Notes: generated from the letters alone by a model not told the origin. Positions 19,349 to 30,156 are shown, counted from the stretch's first letter. The stretch: 64,000 bases of DNA from Branchipolynoe longqiensis (GCA_030323885.1 CM059198.1:77083097-77147096); one strand, 5' to 3'. Made by a program: numbers and translations.

Positions 19349-20866
19349 TGCCCGGCACACACCTCCCGTATAAAACCTAAAGCTGAGATTCCTTACACGC
19401 GGTATGCGTTCTGCGAATGCGAATGCGAATGTAGCAAAAAATCGAAACGCCTTGAAGTCAATGGGCTGCAACCCTTACATGCGGTATGCGAATGCGAATG
19501 CAAATGCGACAACTCGATCGGTCCCTGTAGCGATCGGTCCGGCATGCGGTATGCGGCACGCAGGGTGTGAATAAAAACCTGAATCTGTTGTGTCCATTAG
19601 TTTAACACTAGGAGAGGTGACTGAGCATTACGGAATGGTCACGCACAAGGCTTCTGAGTGGAAACATATGGTAGTGGTGGTGGTGAGGGTGAGGGTTGGT
19701 AAAAATGCTACCAGAGCCACAAAAATATGAATACTTATCTATAATTTGGTAATTATAAAGGTAGGAACCTCCAGGTGACATACCAAGAGTTACAGAGATA
19801 TACATGCCATATTAGGCCATGTACAGTGCAGTATGGAGTATACTTGTTTATTTTTATTTTTTAAATATAGCCAGTCGTGTGCCGCATGCCGCATGCCGCA
19901 TACCGCGTAGAAGGAATCTTCCCATTCGCATGCCGCATGCCGCATGCCGCATGCCGCTTACCGTGTGTAAGGAATCCTAGCTTAAGACTGCCCATTTCGC
20001 GACTAAAGCTAAGATTCCTTACACGCGGTATGCGGCATGCGGTATGCGGTATGCGAATGGGAAGATTCCTTCTACTCGGTATGCGGCATGCGGCATGCGG
20101 CACACGACCTGCTATATTTAAAAAATAAAAATAAACAAGCATACCCCATACTGCACTGTATATGGCCTAATATGGCATTTATATCTATGTAACTTTTGGT
20201 ACGTCACATGGAGGTTCCTACCTATATCAGTACCAAATTATAGATAAGTATTCCTATTTTTGTAGCTCTGGTAGCATTTTTACCAACCCGAACCCCCACC
20301 ACCACCACTACCATATGTTTCCCCTCAGCACCCTTGTGCGTGACCGTTCCGTAATGCTCAGTCGCCTCTCCTAGTGTTAAACTAATGGACAAATCAGACT
20401 CAGGTTTCTATTCGCACCCCCCTTGTCGCATGCCGCATGCCGCACCGATCGCTACAGGGACCGATCGAGTTGCCGCATTCGCATTCGCATTCGCATTCGC
20501 ATTCGCATTCGCATTCGCATGTAAGGAATCACCCCCATTGACTTAGATGCTTTCCGATTTTTTGCCCCATTCGCATTCGCATATCGCATACCGCATACCG
20601 CGTGTAAGGAATCTCAGCTTTAGTTTGAGTTTTAGTCGGTTTCAGTTTTTATGTGTGTGACCTCCTATCACACCAGAGCCTTCCGATTCGTGACTTAAAA
20701 CTCAGTTTTAGGTTTTATACGGGAGTTGTGTACCAGATTTTATAAGATTCGAAAAATGAATCGGGCAGTTTTAGTCGGGAAACAGGACGGGTCAGGTTGT
20801 GATGGGTCCCATCATAGGCAGTCAGTTTTAGCGCGTAAATCGTATACGGGAGGTGTGTACCAGGCT
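19349..20866. mobile_element. MITE-H copy 2 carrying a fold-back insertion
   Basis: Tips TGCCCGGCACACACCTCCCG and, inverted, AGCCTGGTACACACCTCCCG, flanked by TAA at 19346-19348 and 20867-20869. The internal host sequence (20620-20866) is homologous to 17440-17616. A 1.24-kb palindrome occupies 19381-20619. Confidence 0.82.
19381..20619. mobile_element. 1.24-kb fold-back element (giant palindrome)
   Basis: Arms of about 600 bp run from 19381 and back from 20619, both beginning AGCTGAGATTCCTTACACGC when read inward. They meet near 19980-20010. Arms contain arrays of GCATGC/GCGAAT/GCATTC hexamers and shared unique stretches such as 'cgatcggtccctgtagcgat' and 'taaactaatggaca' with its complement. 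The centre repeats the terminal 'ctaagattccttacacgcgg'. There is no ORF. A partial relative is at 52828-52930. Confidence 0.9.
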
Positions 20867-20914
20867 TAAGTCGTCTGAGACTGTGATAGGTATAGCTTGA
20901 CCTATCCACAGCCT

Positions 20915-21376
20915 CCTGTAGACAATGCAGATCATTATAAATAGGATTTTGATTTGTTGGCCGACTTTTTATTATTCGATGTTGGCATAACAGAGTTTTT
21001 TTCTTGAAGATTTATACTGCCTATCATGGATAAGTCTGAATAGACTGTTTTCACCATGAGACAGTTTGTCGATAGAAAGCCCGAACCTACACTGTTACCG
21101 ACCCAAGGAATTTTGAACCTCCCACACCAGATAGACATGGTATGAGAGCAACTAGCCTTTGATGATGCTGTAAGTTATACACAGCGGTGGAAATCCAAAT
21201 TTGCAGAGGTATGGCTATCGGGAATTGAACCACCGATCTTCAGATTAGGAGTCTGACCTAGAAAAAGGTCAGACACTCTAACGACTCCACCACAGAGAAC
21301 ACCACAGTGAGAAGTATTCTACCTTTATTTTGTTGTATTATTATTCAACCATCGCGCAAAGACAGAACATAAAGGA
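20915..21376. repeat. Segmental duplication, first copy (with SINE-D insert)
   Basis: 'actttttattattcgatgtt' (about 20965) and 'gaagtattctacctttattt' (about 21310) correspond to adjacent blocks at 21670-21735. In this copy SINE-D separates them. Confidence 0.7.
21002..21303 (-). mobile_element. SINE-D copy 2
   Basis: Full-length on the minus strand; the head is 'ggtgttctctgtggtggagt' and the 3' end 'tataaatcttcaag'. It splits a segment that is intact in the duplicate at 21655-21790. Confidence 0.85.
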
Positions 21377-21377
21377 A

Positions 21378-21632
21378 AAGAAAGTTTGTTTTATTTAACG
21401 ATGCCTCTAGAGCACATTGATTTTTATCATCGGCTATTGGACGGTCAAACATATGGTCATTCTGACATATTTCTTTGGAGGAAACCCACTGCTGCCACAT
21501 AGGCTACTCTTTCCGATAAGCATCAAGAGGTCGTTTATATGCACTTTCCCACAGACAGAACAGCAAATACCACAGCGTTTAATGAACCAGTTGTGGACCA
21601 CTGGTTGGAATGGCAAATAACTTCCTATGGGC
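21378..21632 (+). mobile_element. Family C, longest copy
   Basis: 'agtttgttttatttaacgat', 'cctctagagcacattgattt', 'cggctattggacggtcaaac', 'ggaggaaaccc', 'cgtttatatgcactttccca' and 'accagttgtggaccactggt'. No A/B box is visible in this part, so the 5' end may be missing. Confidence 0.75.
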
Positions 21633-21654
21633 AATGCCGATTATTATACATTGG

Positions 21655-21795
21655 CGTTTAATTAATTGGTGGACTTTTTATTATTCGATGTTGGCAGCAA
21701 AGGTGACAATCACAGTGAGAAGTAGTTTACCTTTATTTTGTCCTATTATTATTATTATTATTATTATTCAATCATCGCGACTTCAGAGAACCTAA
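21655..21795. repeat. Segmental duplication, second copy
   Basis: The same two blocks as at 20915-21376 without SINE-D. It includes a (TTA)n expansion at 21747-21770. Confidence 0.7.
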
Positions 21796-22232
21796 AAGCT
21801 TACAATTAATGATAAATGGTCCGAATTACACTTAACTATGATGAAGGCTAAAAGCTCGAAATCATGAAAATTGGCGTTTAAAAAAAAAAAACAATATGTG
21901 AAATAGAATTAAATGGTGTAATTAACTAAATGGATATTTATAAGTTATATGAGATGGTCCAGTCCTGCCGTCTTGAAGAAGGCAAAACTGACTGTTTCTT
22001 TTCAATTGTTAACAACTATCATACACGTTGTACGCATAAATACAATAATACCAACAGTCTAATCAAGGGTATTTGGGTATCGGCGGCCACTGAGACCCAA
22101 TACATTCCGGAGAAATTTCTGTGTGTCTTTGTTTAATGACCCCCCCCCCCCCCCCCCCCAGCACAAAAAGTAAACATTGGCTATTGGGGGTCATCCAAAA
22201 TAAAATCCGTCTGAAAAGAAACCTAATATACA
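21796..22232. other. Unassigned, with a poly-C run
   Basis: AT-rich DNA with no coding pattern; a ~20-base C homopolymer at 22140-22159. Confidence 0.5.
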
Positions 22233-22413
22233 CACAGTAAAAACCTCTCTAAATCGACCGACCATGAGACCGACGTTAAGTGGTCCATTTAGGGAGGTGG
22301 TCAGTTTAGAGAGGTAGAATATCCTTACAATGGTATTGTTGGGACCCAAATAAAGGGATCGATATAGGGGAGTGGTCAGTCTGTGGCGGGGTTGGTATAG
22401 AGGTCTTACTGTA
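22233..22413 (-). mobile_element. MITE-F copy 4
   Basis: Ends 'acagtaaaaacctctctaaa' and 'gtatagaggtcttactgta'. Complete interior with 'cccaaataaagggatcgata'. Confidence 0.85.
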
Positions 22414-22478
22414 TATGGGTATATAATAGTATACGCATACATATACACGTGTATGCGTATATTTTAATGCACGTATTG

Positions 22479-22646
22479 AAGGTGAATGGCAGCAGAGGGA
22501 GAGGGAGACCAAGAACATCATGGTTTGCAAATATTTCACAGTGGACAGGCTTGAATTATTCACAGTCTATCAGAACAGCACAACATCGGGACAAGTGGAG
22601 AACCATTGCAGCCAACCCTCGACTAGAGGACGGAACTATTGATTGA
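22479..22646 (+). pseudogene. LINE RT C-terminal fragment (second family)
   Basis: The frame reads KVNGSRGRGRPRTSW..NISQWTGL..RTAQHRDKWRTI and ends in TGA at 22646. GRGRPRTSW...W.GL....R..WR is a classic C-terminus of LINE ORF2 proteins, and of a different family from the fragment at 6766. The following TTGATTGATTGATTAC is a short tandem tail of the sort seen at LINE 3' ends. Everything upstream is lost, so it is a 5'-truncated copy. Confidence 0.82.
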
Positions 22647-22757
22647 TTGATTACTTCTCATTGACTTTACTTTTCATTCACATAAAATTATATTTCAGCA
22701 GTAGAGTGAGTATTTGTCCTTTGAGTTTGAGAGTTTTCAGTCATGCTGGCGCTCTGG

Positions 22758-23497
22758 GCCCATATGCATGAATCGAAGTTAGGGCTCTAACCGCGGCGGA
22801 GTCTGGGCTCTAACCCGGCTAAAGTTGGAAAATCCGCATGCATGAGCCGGTGCCAGAGACTAACCGCCGACTGTAGCCTAGGCTAAGTTACCCTGATTAC
22901 AAGTCAGGTTTAACTGCTAGCCGCGCCGGTTAGTGTGTGTGTGAGGGTCTCAATCTATTCAATGCTATCATATTTAACAGAATTAAATACGCAATAAGTG
23001 AAATTTCATCAAATTAACCCTAAATTCGAAGCAATATTAACGCTGCCGCCTCATCAGCGGCGATATTAATATTTTCGAATCGACAAATGTAAAGTAAACA
23101 AATTGCCGCCGCCGTAGCGACGTCAATATCCATACTGTCCAACATCAACTAAACATGGCCGCCGCCATCGCCGCCGAATCGGCGGCAATATATTAGGCCC
23201 AAATCTATTCAATGTTGTCATATTTAACAGAATTACATATGCCATAAGTGAAATTTAAACAAATTAACCATAAATTTGAACCAATATTAACGCCACCGCA
23301 TTGGCGGCGTTATTCATATTGTCGACCCGAGGGAGTTCCCACATCTATAAATAACTTCACGGTTAGCTATCCGTGGCGGCTAAGACATTCATGCATACGG
23401 CTTGACCTAGTTAACCAAGGCCCTCCTAGCCGCGGATAGCTATCCCAGAGCTAGCTCCTAGCTCCGGCTAAGCCTAACTCCGATTCATGCATACGGC
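22758..23497. mobile_element. TIR element G, copy 1
   Basis: Termini GCCCATATGCATGAATCG and, inverted, GCCGTATGCATGAATCG. The interior has two ~250-bp tandem units starting 'tctattcaatgctatcatat' near 22957 and 23205, each with CCGCCG/GGCGGC-rich palindromes. There is no ORF. The related copy at 27539-33611 hosts the Ngaro-like element. Confidence 0.75.
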
Positions 23498-23720
23498 AGG
23501 CTACAAATCTCCAGCACTGTATGGGCATCGCTAAAGGCGGTCCCATGCAGCCGTGAGTTGGCTTCCGGTGGGTAATGGTCAGAGAAATAGGGGGAGTGGA
23601 AGGCGGCCAGCAGGTAGGGGAGCACGGGAGAGGGGGTGGAAAGAAAAATGTAGTCTAGCAGCCCAACTCCGCTGTTCTAAGAGGGCCGGGAAGGTTGGTT
23701 GGTTGCTGTAGATTGACACC
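23498..23720. other. Unassigned GC-moderate sequence
   Basis: Purine-rich on one strand near 23600-23650; no family or coding match. Confidence 0.4.
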
Positions 23721-23721
23721 C

Positions 23722-23885
23722 CAGCAAGACCCTAGGTCATACCACTAGCAGGACAGGTACCGACTTGTGACTGTGCACTCATAGCTACTTTATAGTGCTG
23801 CCTCACTGGGGGACCAGGCTGCCGGCACCATGCCCTGATATCATCCCACACAGTCACATTATCCTGATACTGAACCAACCAGTCC
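23722..23885 (-). mobile_element. SINE-A 3' half
   Basis: Body from 'cccagcaagaccctaggtca' to 'ctgaaccaaccagtcc'. The tRNA-like head is missing. Confidence 0.75.
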
Positions 23886-23914
23886 AAGAGTGTGCGACTG
23901 TTTACCGCGGGAGT

Positions 23915-24070
23915 AGACAGGTGGCGCCACAAGAGGACGTGAGGTTGGAGTAGGCTACACCAGTAGATGACTCCTGCATTCGATGACTGAGGAGGGAGTA
24001 GGGGGTGAGGAGCAGATGGAAGCTTCTGGCCTTATTATACTCGTATAATGCATATATACAGCACATAGGT
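23915..24070. repeat. Repeat J, copy 1
   Basis: 'ggtggcgccac', 'caccagtagatgact', 'cagatggaagcttctggcct' and 'tattatactcgtataat' recur inverted at 63030-63190. Family unknown. Confidence 0.65.
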
Positions 24071-24110
24071 GTATATATATATGTATACACTGATATACGT
24101 ATATGCAACT

Positions 24111-24292
24111 ACAGTAAAATCTCTCTAAATCGACCGACCTTGGGACCGACTTTAAGTGGCCCATTTAGGGAGGTGGTCGGTTTAGGGGGTTACAGTATGG
24201 TTACAATGGTATTATTGGGACCAAAATAAAGCGATCGATATAGGGGAGTGGTCAATCTGTAGAGGTGGTCGGTTAGGGAGGTTTTACTGTAT
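24111..24292 (-). mobile_element. MITE-F copy 5
   Basis: 'tacagtaaaatctctctaaa' to 'ttagggaggttttactgta', complete. Confidence 0.85.
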
Positions 24293-24324
24293 ATGGATGC
24301 GAATATACATCCACATGTATGTAT

Positions 24325-24418
24325 ATGTTGGCTGTTGGAGTTTTAAATCCTAGCAACATCTAAGGTGTACTTTATAGTGCTGCCCCACTGGGAGACCAGG
24401 CCACTAGCACCATGATAC
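24325..24418 (-). mobile_element. SINE-A 3' fragment
   Basis: 'gttggagttttaaatcctag' to 'ggccactagcaccatga', with an internal deletion of about 50 bp. It ends at a CATA microsatellite. Confidence 0.7.
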
Positions 24419-24522
24419 ATACACACATACACACACATACACACACATACCCACATACATACACACATACATACACATACACACATACATATACACATAC
24501 ATACACACATACATACATATGC
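24418..24522. repeat. (ACAT/ACAC)n microsatellite
   Basis: Mixed CATA/CACA repeat between two SINE-A pieces in opposite orientation. Confidence 0.9.
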
Positions 24523-24725
24523 ATTATTAGGACAGGGCAATGACTGGTGTGCTCAGTGTCAGGATAATGTGACTGAGTGGGATATCAGATCATGGTGCCG
24601 GCGGCCTGGTTTCCCAGTGGGACAGCACTATAAAGTCGCAATGAATGGGCACTGCCACAAGTCGGTACCCATCCTGATATGACCTTAGATGGTGCTAGGA
24701 TGTGAAACAACAACAAACAAACAAA
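24523..24725 (+). mobile_element. SINE-A 3' half
   Basis: From 'cattattaggacagggcaat' to 'gtgaaacaacaacaaacaaa', with a clear (AAC)n-type tail. Confidence 0.8.
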
Positions 24726-24779
24726 CAAACATACATACACATACACACATCCATACACGCATACACACATCCATACTAA

Positions 24780-25127
24780 AGCCCCGTTTACACGGGCGAT
24801 TTAAAACGTTTCATATGAACCCACTTGCCTAGATCGACTCACATTTGCAGTGTAGACGCACCTCTGTGGCGTTTTAGGGCTGAATCGATTCATATGAAAC
24901 GCTTCATCTATACCACCTCGGGAGGTGGTTTATTTGAAGCGATTCAGCTGGTTCCCGGCAGTGTTAGGGCCCGATTAGGTGGTCGCCGGCTACAGGCGCA
25001 CCACAGGCTGCTGGTTCCCGGCACCAAAACACTCTTTAAACTCTGTCCGTGTAAACGCACCTCAAAAACGCTTCATATAAATCGCCTTGTCTAGAACGTT
25101 TCACAATTCCCCGTGTAAACACGGCTA
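24780..25127. mobile_element. TIR element inserted in a CATA microsatellite
   Basis: Ends AGCCCCGTTTACACGGGCG and, inverted, AGCCGTGTTTACACGGGG. Subterminal 'aacgtttca(ta)t' motifs occur on both sides. CATA/CACA repeats flank both ends. No ORF; superfamily not determined. Confidence 0.8.
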
Positions 25128-25222
25128 TACATACGTACACACATCCATACATACACACATACGTACATACATACATACATACATACACACGGGCACACAT
25201 CTTCTTCTTGGCATATTTCTTT

Positions 25223-25735
25223 AAAGGTGCATAGTCCGATGGCTTTCGAATGTTTGCATCATTTTTTATATAAATATATCAGGTTGACAATTATAACCTA
25301 CTATTTATTTTTACGGAGTCATTTTGATGGAAAATTGCTAGTTTTGAAGCAATTTGAGCTGAAAGAACCCAAAATCATTTCGGCAAGCTTGTCAAAAGTC
25401 TTGTAGGTGTGGCCCAGATTCACATCTCGTGATGGTCACATGATGTAGAATGACCTATTAATGTGTAGGTAGTCTGGAACCTGACTAATGCCATATATGG
25501 TACGGGAAATGAGGGTAGGACTAATAAGGTCATGAGATTGACCTAATTGGTTAGTGCCTCCCTGCCTAATGGCTGTCTCAAAGTAGGTACCAACAGGGAT
25601 AGGGTAATCAATTCATTGATTACTCTGTATATGCCGCCCTAAAGCCCAGTACCTAAGTTGGATATATAGAATCAAATGGAGCTAAGTGTTTTGGTTTTGA
25701 AAAACAAATGTTTCATTGGACCATGGAACTTTAAA
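25223..25735 (+). mobile_element. MITE-E, long variant
   Basis: Left tip 'ttaaaggtgcatagtccgat' and right tip 'attggaccatggaactttaa'. At 513 bp it is longer than the ~360-bp copies; extra DNA around 25400-25560 contains its own 'ccta(t)taatg' repeats. Confidence 0.7.
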
Positions 25736-25860
25736 GGAAAACCACCACCACACAGGCTACTCTGTCTGCTAATCAGCAAAGGGTCTTTTATATGCACTTT
25801 CCCACAGACAGGATATCACACACCACAGCCTTTGATGAACCACATCTGGACCACTGTTTT
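25736..25860 (+). mobile_element. Family C fragment
   Basis: 'caggctactctgtctgctaa', 'cttttatatgcactttccca' and 'tgatgaaccacatctggacc' match the 3' part of the copy at 21378. Confidence 0.65.
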
Positions 25861-25929
25861 TTTTGTGTTTTTTTGGTCCATTAGTTGTTTAAGCAGGGGA
25901 AATTTCAGTCATAGACGACTGGTCTTCCT

Positions 25930-26175
25930 CATTCCACTGCTGGTCGATAGAAAGCCCGAGCCTACACTTTTACCGACCCAAGGGATTTTTAACCTCCCAC
26001 ACCACATAGACATGGTATGAGAGCAACCGGCCTTTGATGACGCTGTAAGTTATACACAGCGGTGGAAATCCAAATTGGCAGAGCTGGGGGCACGGGGAAT
26101 CGAACTGCCGACCCTCAGATTAGGAGTCTGACCTAGAAAAAAGTCAGACACTCTAACCACTCTGCCACAGAGAAC
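25930..26175 (-). mobile_element. SINE-D copy, 3'-truncated
   Basis: Starts inside the body at 'gtcgatagaaagcccgagcc' and ends with the tRNA-like head at 'gccacagagaacgccac'. Confidence 0.8.
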
Positions 26176-26503
26176 GCCACAACGGAAAATAGCTCAAAAC
26201 TGCACAAAACACACACAGTCACCAACGTAAGGCGGGCTGGTTGTGACTGACACCAGACTGTCACAGTGTCACTGTCCGGGAACTGCCCTTGCACTTCACC
26301 CTGCGCGTGAGGGTCAGCTGTCAGTGTCACTCCCTAATCGCTCAGGTGTAGACAAATTAGTGACACCTAGATTAGGGCTCGTCGACAAACACTCGTCACG
26401 CAGCCCGGAGAAGGCGGTCCCACGCATAACTGGGTTATCGGGGCGCATGCGCGGGCTGTAAATGTGTTGATACCGGTATTGGCACTTTATCTACTTGGGT
26501 ATT
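26176..26503. other. CpG-rich patch with an NRF-1-like palindrome
   Basis: 'gcgcatgcgc' at 26443-26452 and repeated 'cagtgtcac' motifs at 26263-26330. It might be a small regulatory element; no neighbouring gene supports that. Confidence 0.3.
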
Positions 26504-27192
26504 AAAGTTGCAAAGTCCGATGCTTTTGAGTTTCTGCCATTTTCTGAGATAAATACATTATGCTGATCGTTATGATCTACATAACGTTAATTTGAAGTAA
26601 CTTTGAATTTAAATGGCTAACTTTGGAGGTTAAAACATGCTAAATTAATTTTGGCAAGCACGCCAAAACTCTGACACCATAGACTTCAGTACTAACTGCT
26701 TGCTTGTTGTTGTTTTACGTCCTAGCAACATCTAAGGTCATATCAGGACGGGTACTGACTTGTGACAGTGCACACTCATGGCGACTTTATAGTGCTGTCC
26801 CACTGGGAAACCAGGCCGCCGGCACCATGACCTGGTATCCCACTCATTCACATTATCCTGACACTGAGCACACCAGTCTTTGTCCTGTCCTAATAATGCC
26901 GAGCGCCTGGCTAGCAAGCGACAAGTATCAATTTTTAAGTCATTGGTTTGACTCGACCAGCCTTTGAACCCACGACCCCACGATCTACCAGCACGGGAGA
27001 CGGGCGCTCTAACTTATTCGGCCATCCCGTCTGGTCGTACAAGTTCTATTAAATTGACTTATTACGACCTTCTATGCATAAATAAATTCTTAATAAGTGC
27101 ACCAGTATCTAAGTTGAATATATAGAATCAAATCTAGATTAGTGTTTTGGTTTTGAAAATTTGGTATTTTCATCGGACTATGCCACTTTAAC
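26504..27192 (+). mobile_element. MITE-E interrupted by SINE-A
   Basis: Tips TTAAAGTTGCAAAGTCCGATG and 'catcggactatgccacttta'. The interior is split by SINE-A at about 26697-27043. The remaining ~345 bp matches the other complete copies. Confidence 0.85.
26697..27043 (-). mobile_element. SINE-A, full length, nested in MITE-E
   Basis: From 'ttgttgttgttttacgtcct' (3' tail, minus) to 'atcccgtctggtc' (5' head). The B-box region is 'gggttcaaaggctggtcga'. Confidence 0.88.
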
Positions 27193-27221
27193 GATATGTA
27201 GTACATTTATACACAGTAACA

Positions 27222-27425
27222 GTTAAAACCTCTCTAACCAACCGTCTCCACAAGATCGACCACTCCCCTATATTGATCGCTTTATTTGGGTCCCAAACGA
27301 TCGCCCACACAATACCACTGTAATGATAAAAAAAAAAGATTTTAACTCCCTAAACTCACCATCTCTCTAAATGGACCATTTAAAGTTGGTGCCATGGTTG
27401 GTTGATTTAGACAGGTTTTACTGTT
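27222..27425 (+). mobile_element. MITE-F copy 6
   Basis: 'acagttaaaacctctctaac' to 'gacaggttttactgtta', complete, with a poly-A run inside. Confidence 0.82.
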
Positions 27426-27467
27426 ATGCACAACCGTCTCGCTAGTGTCTTTGGTTCCACATACAAT

Positions 27468-27538
27468 GGATACTTGTCATTACCAAGCCTGGCACTTGGC
27501 ATTAACAGGATAGAGCAAGGTCTGGTTAACACAACACA
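27468..27538 (+). mobile_element. SINE-A middle fragment
   Basis: 'tacttgtcattaccaagcct' to 'caaggtctggttaacac' matches the SINE-A body only. Confidence 0.6.
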
Positions 27539-28000
27539 GGGGCTGTATGTAAGGGGCGGTGTTAGCGAGCCAAAACTGGTTTTGGACGGGATTTCTAGGT
27601 TGGCAGCGAAAAGTCAGTATGTATGGAGCGGTGTTATGGAAACACCACGAGTTTAACGTCGCATACACTAACACCACGCCGTAGCAAGTTTATGGGCGGT
27701 GTTAGGTACTGATTAGGCCCAAATCTATTCAATGCTATCATATTTAACATAATTACATACTCATAAAGTGAAATTCGATCAAATTAACCCTAAAATAGAA
27801 GCGCTATTAACGCCGCCACTACATCAGCGGCAATATTCATATTGTCGAATGTAAACAAAACAAATCGCCACCGCCGCCGCTGCCGCCACATCAGCGGCGA
27901 TATATTAGGCCCAAATCTATTCAATGCTATCATATTTAACAGAATAACACCCTCAAAAAGTGAAATTTGGTCAAATTAACCCCAAAATCGAAGTGATATT

Positions 28001-28217
28001 GATGCGCGGAAAGGAAGACAGAACGCGGAGGTGGGAAACTGAGGCGTTTATTGGGACGCCTCGGGCAATATGACATAGCAAATACAAACAAATATCAAAC
28101 ATAGAGAAGGATATACAGGGTAAGTATCAGGCTGAAGTACATATCAAAGAAGGTTGTTTAAGATGAGAGAAATGTCTGATGGCCTATGAGGGGGGGTGCG
28201 CCGAGGAGCCCTCCACC
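28001..28217 (-). repeat. Split direct repeat B2
   Basis: 217 bp repeated at 28441-28657, exactly 440 bp away, with about four mismatches. On the minus strand it ends ...CTTTCCGCGCATC and carries AATAAA near 28049, a likely polyadenylation signal. Confidence 0.93.
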
Positions 28218-28263
28218 TTGCGGAGAGGGAGCTAGAAGGAGATAGTTGGGTGGGTGGGTGGAG

Positions 28264-28440
28264 AAGAAGGGCTGCGTGGTGGAGACTGGAGGCGAATGGC
28301 TGAAGGAGGCGGCGGGCGGCCTTATAAGGGAGAAAGTGAGCAGTGGCAGGGGAGGCGTGAATGCTCAGGGCCGGGGGAGGGCGAGGGGAGCAGCGGGCGT
28401 CGCGCGAGGCGCGAATGCTGCGCGAGGTGGCATTACGACC
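28264..28440 (-). repeat. Split direct repeat A2
   Basis: Matches A1 (33106-33335) from 'aagaagggctgcgtggtgga' with one mismatch over ~165 bp, then lacks ~55 bp that A1 has before the shared end 'cattacgacc'. It contains the TATA-like CCTTATAAGG. A2 abuts B1 at 28440/28441 with no spacer. Confidence 0.9.
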
Positions 28441-28657
28441 GATGCGCGGAAAGGAAGACAGAACGCGGGGGTGGGAAACTGAGGCGTTTATTGGGACACC
28501 TCGGGCAATATGACATAGCAAATACAAACAAATATCAAACATAGAGAAGGATATACAGGGTAAGTATCAGGCTGAAGTACATATCAAAGAAGGTTCTTTA
28601 AGATGAGAGAAATGTCTGATGGCCTATGAGGGAGGGTGCGCCGAGGAGCCCTCCACC
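28441..28657 (-). repeat. Split direct repeat B1
   Basis: Second copy of B. The recombinase ORF ends inside it (stop at 28624). Confidence 0.93.
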
Positions 28658-29644
28658 AAAACGGAGGAGAGGGCTCGAGGCGCGCCCGAGGGGGCGAGGC
28701 GATGTACATAAGCGTGTACCGCCTCGGAGGTCCAGGTCCCCTGTGCCATGATGTCGGGGAGGGGCACCCCGGCGCGCTGGCAGGCCTGGGCGGCGCCCCG
28801 GCGGAGGCTATGGAGGGTAAATGTTTCTGGGGCCGGGACGCCTTGGGCCTTGAGGGCGCCCCTCAGGAGTTCGGTGAGGGTGCGTGGGTCGAGCGGACGG
28901 CCGGAGGGCATCATGAAAGCGAGCGCGTCCTGCGGTGCGGGAGACTGGGCGAGGGCGAGCTGCCAGGTCGAGACCGGGCAGAGAGGCGAGCCGGGGATGG
29001 CAGGGACGAAGAGGGCCACTGCGCCCGAGGGCCCCGAGATAGTCTTGGAGCTCTTTATCAGGAGCCGGAGGCCTCCGGGCGCGGGGCGGCCATCAGCCCG
29101 GGTCAGGGTGTGGGGGCCAGCCCACCCCTCGGGGCTCGGCACCAGGAGGTTGGATTGGCGCAGCATGCCGAAGTACCCGAGGAGCAGGGCGGCCCGAGGG
29201 GCGAGTGAGGCGGACCCTGCGCGGGCGAGGTGGCTGATGGCGAGTGCCAGCTGGCGCGGCGTGAGGGGCGGCGCTTGCCGCGGGACGTGGGCAGAGGAGC
29301 GCTCGCCTCCCCGGCAGACATCTTTGGCGAGGCGGGCGTCGAAGCCCGAGGTGAGGCCCCCCGCCCCCTCTACCCAGGTCCGGGCTCCCGAGACGGCGTT
29401 CTTGACGGAGGCCGGGGCGAGGGCACGGGCGAAGAGGGAGGCGGTGAAAGCGGCGACATCGAAGGCCGACGGGGCGAGGGGGTCGACACCTCGGGCAACC
29501 GTGAAGCTGACGAAGTCCTCAGCCTGGCGGCGGCGGTTCCTCCAGGTCGCGGGAGCAAGCGCTGCGAGGCGGAGGCGGGCGACGTCGTCGATCTCAGCGG
29601 GCAGGTAACCTAGAGGCCGGGGTGAAAGGGGAAAGCATCATGTG
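28624..29644 (-). CDS. Tyrosine recombinase of the Ngaro-like element
   Basis: The open frame runs from just after a TGA (about 29645-29647) to TAA/TGA at 28624, about 339 codons. An N-terminal core-binding-like part has 'ASVKNAVSGARTW'. The catalytic domain has R in GMLRQSNLL, HSLR as the HxxR box, W in GTW and the nucleophile Y in HAYVHR, i.e. the complete R-HxxR-W-Y set. It would cut and rejoin the circular or linear cDNA at the target. The first ATG (29166) lies within the catalytic domain, so the N-terminal part must be reached another way: -1 frameshifting from the RNase H frame, which it overlaps by ~33 nt, or a non-ATG start. Confidence 0.88.
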
Positions 29645-30156
29645 ATGCGGCAGTGGGGGCGAGCCCGAGGCGGGTCACTTCGCTGCGGACCGTTTCGGCC
29701 CAGGGGCCGGCGAGGTGGGCGCGGCTTAGGGCGTCGGCAAGGAGGAGGTCCGCCCCGGGCTTGTGGGTGATGTGAAGGTCAAAGGAGCCGGAGGCCACCA
29801 GCAACCAGAGCTCCCTCGCGCAGGTCCCGAGGGTGGGGTCTCGGGCGCGTCCCGACTCGAGGGCGGTGGCCGAGGCCATGTTGTCGGTGTAGACCACCAC
29901 CATCGCCCCCGCGATGTCGTCCGGGAGGAGGGAGTGGAGGGCGACGACGAGGTTGACCGCCTCGAGTTCGTGGATGGAGGGGAACCGCGCCCGGAACCCC
30001 GAGGAGTACCCTCGGGCGTAGTAGTGCGTGGGGGAGTGGGCGCCGCCCCCGGTGAGACAGGAGTCGCACTCGATCACCCAGCGGCGGCCCTCTGGGGGGC
30101 GGAGGAGGTGGATGCCGTTGGAGATTCGTCCATAGGCGGCGAACCACCTCAGATTC
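29610..30156 (-). CDS. RNase H domain of the Ngaro-like Pol (frameshifted)
   Basis: This frame carries LRNLRWFA..YGRISNGIHLL and then the RNase H core: D in VIECDSC, E in HELEAVN, D in VVYTDN and D in LLADALSR, the four expected acidic residues. It ends at TAG 29610. It is offset by -1 from the RT frame; adding one C at about 30156 (TCC-GG to TCC-CGG) would join the two. The ancestor was therefore probably one RT-RH protein. Confidence 0.88.

Noticed and set aside
28748..29608. 286-codon plus-strand frame
   Set aside because: Antisense of the recombinase; Ala/Arg-rich composition only.
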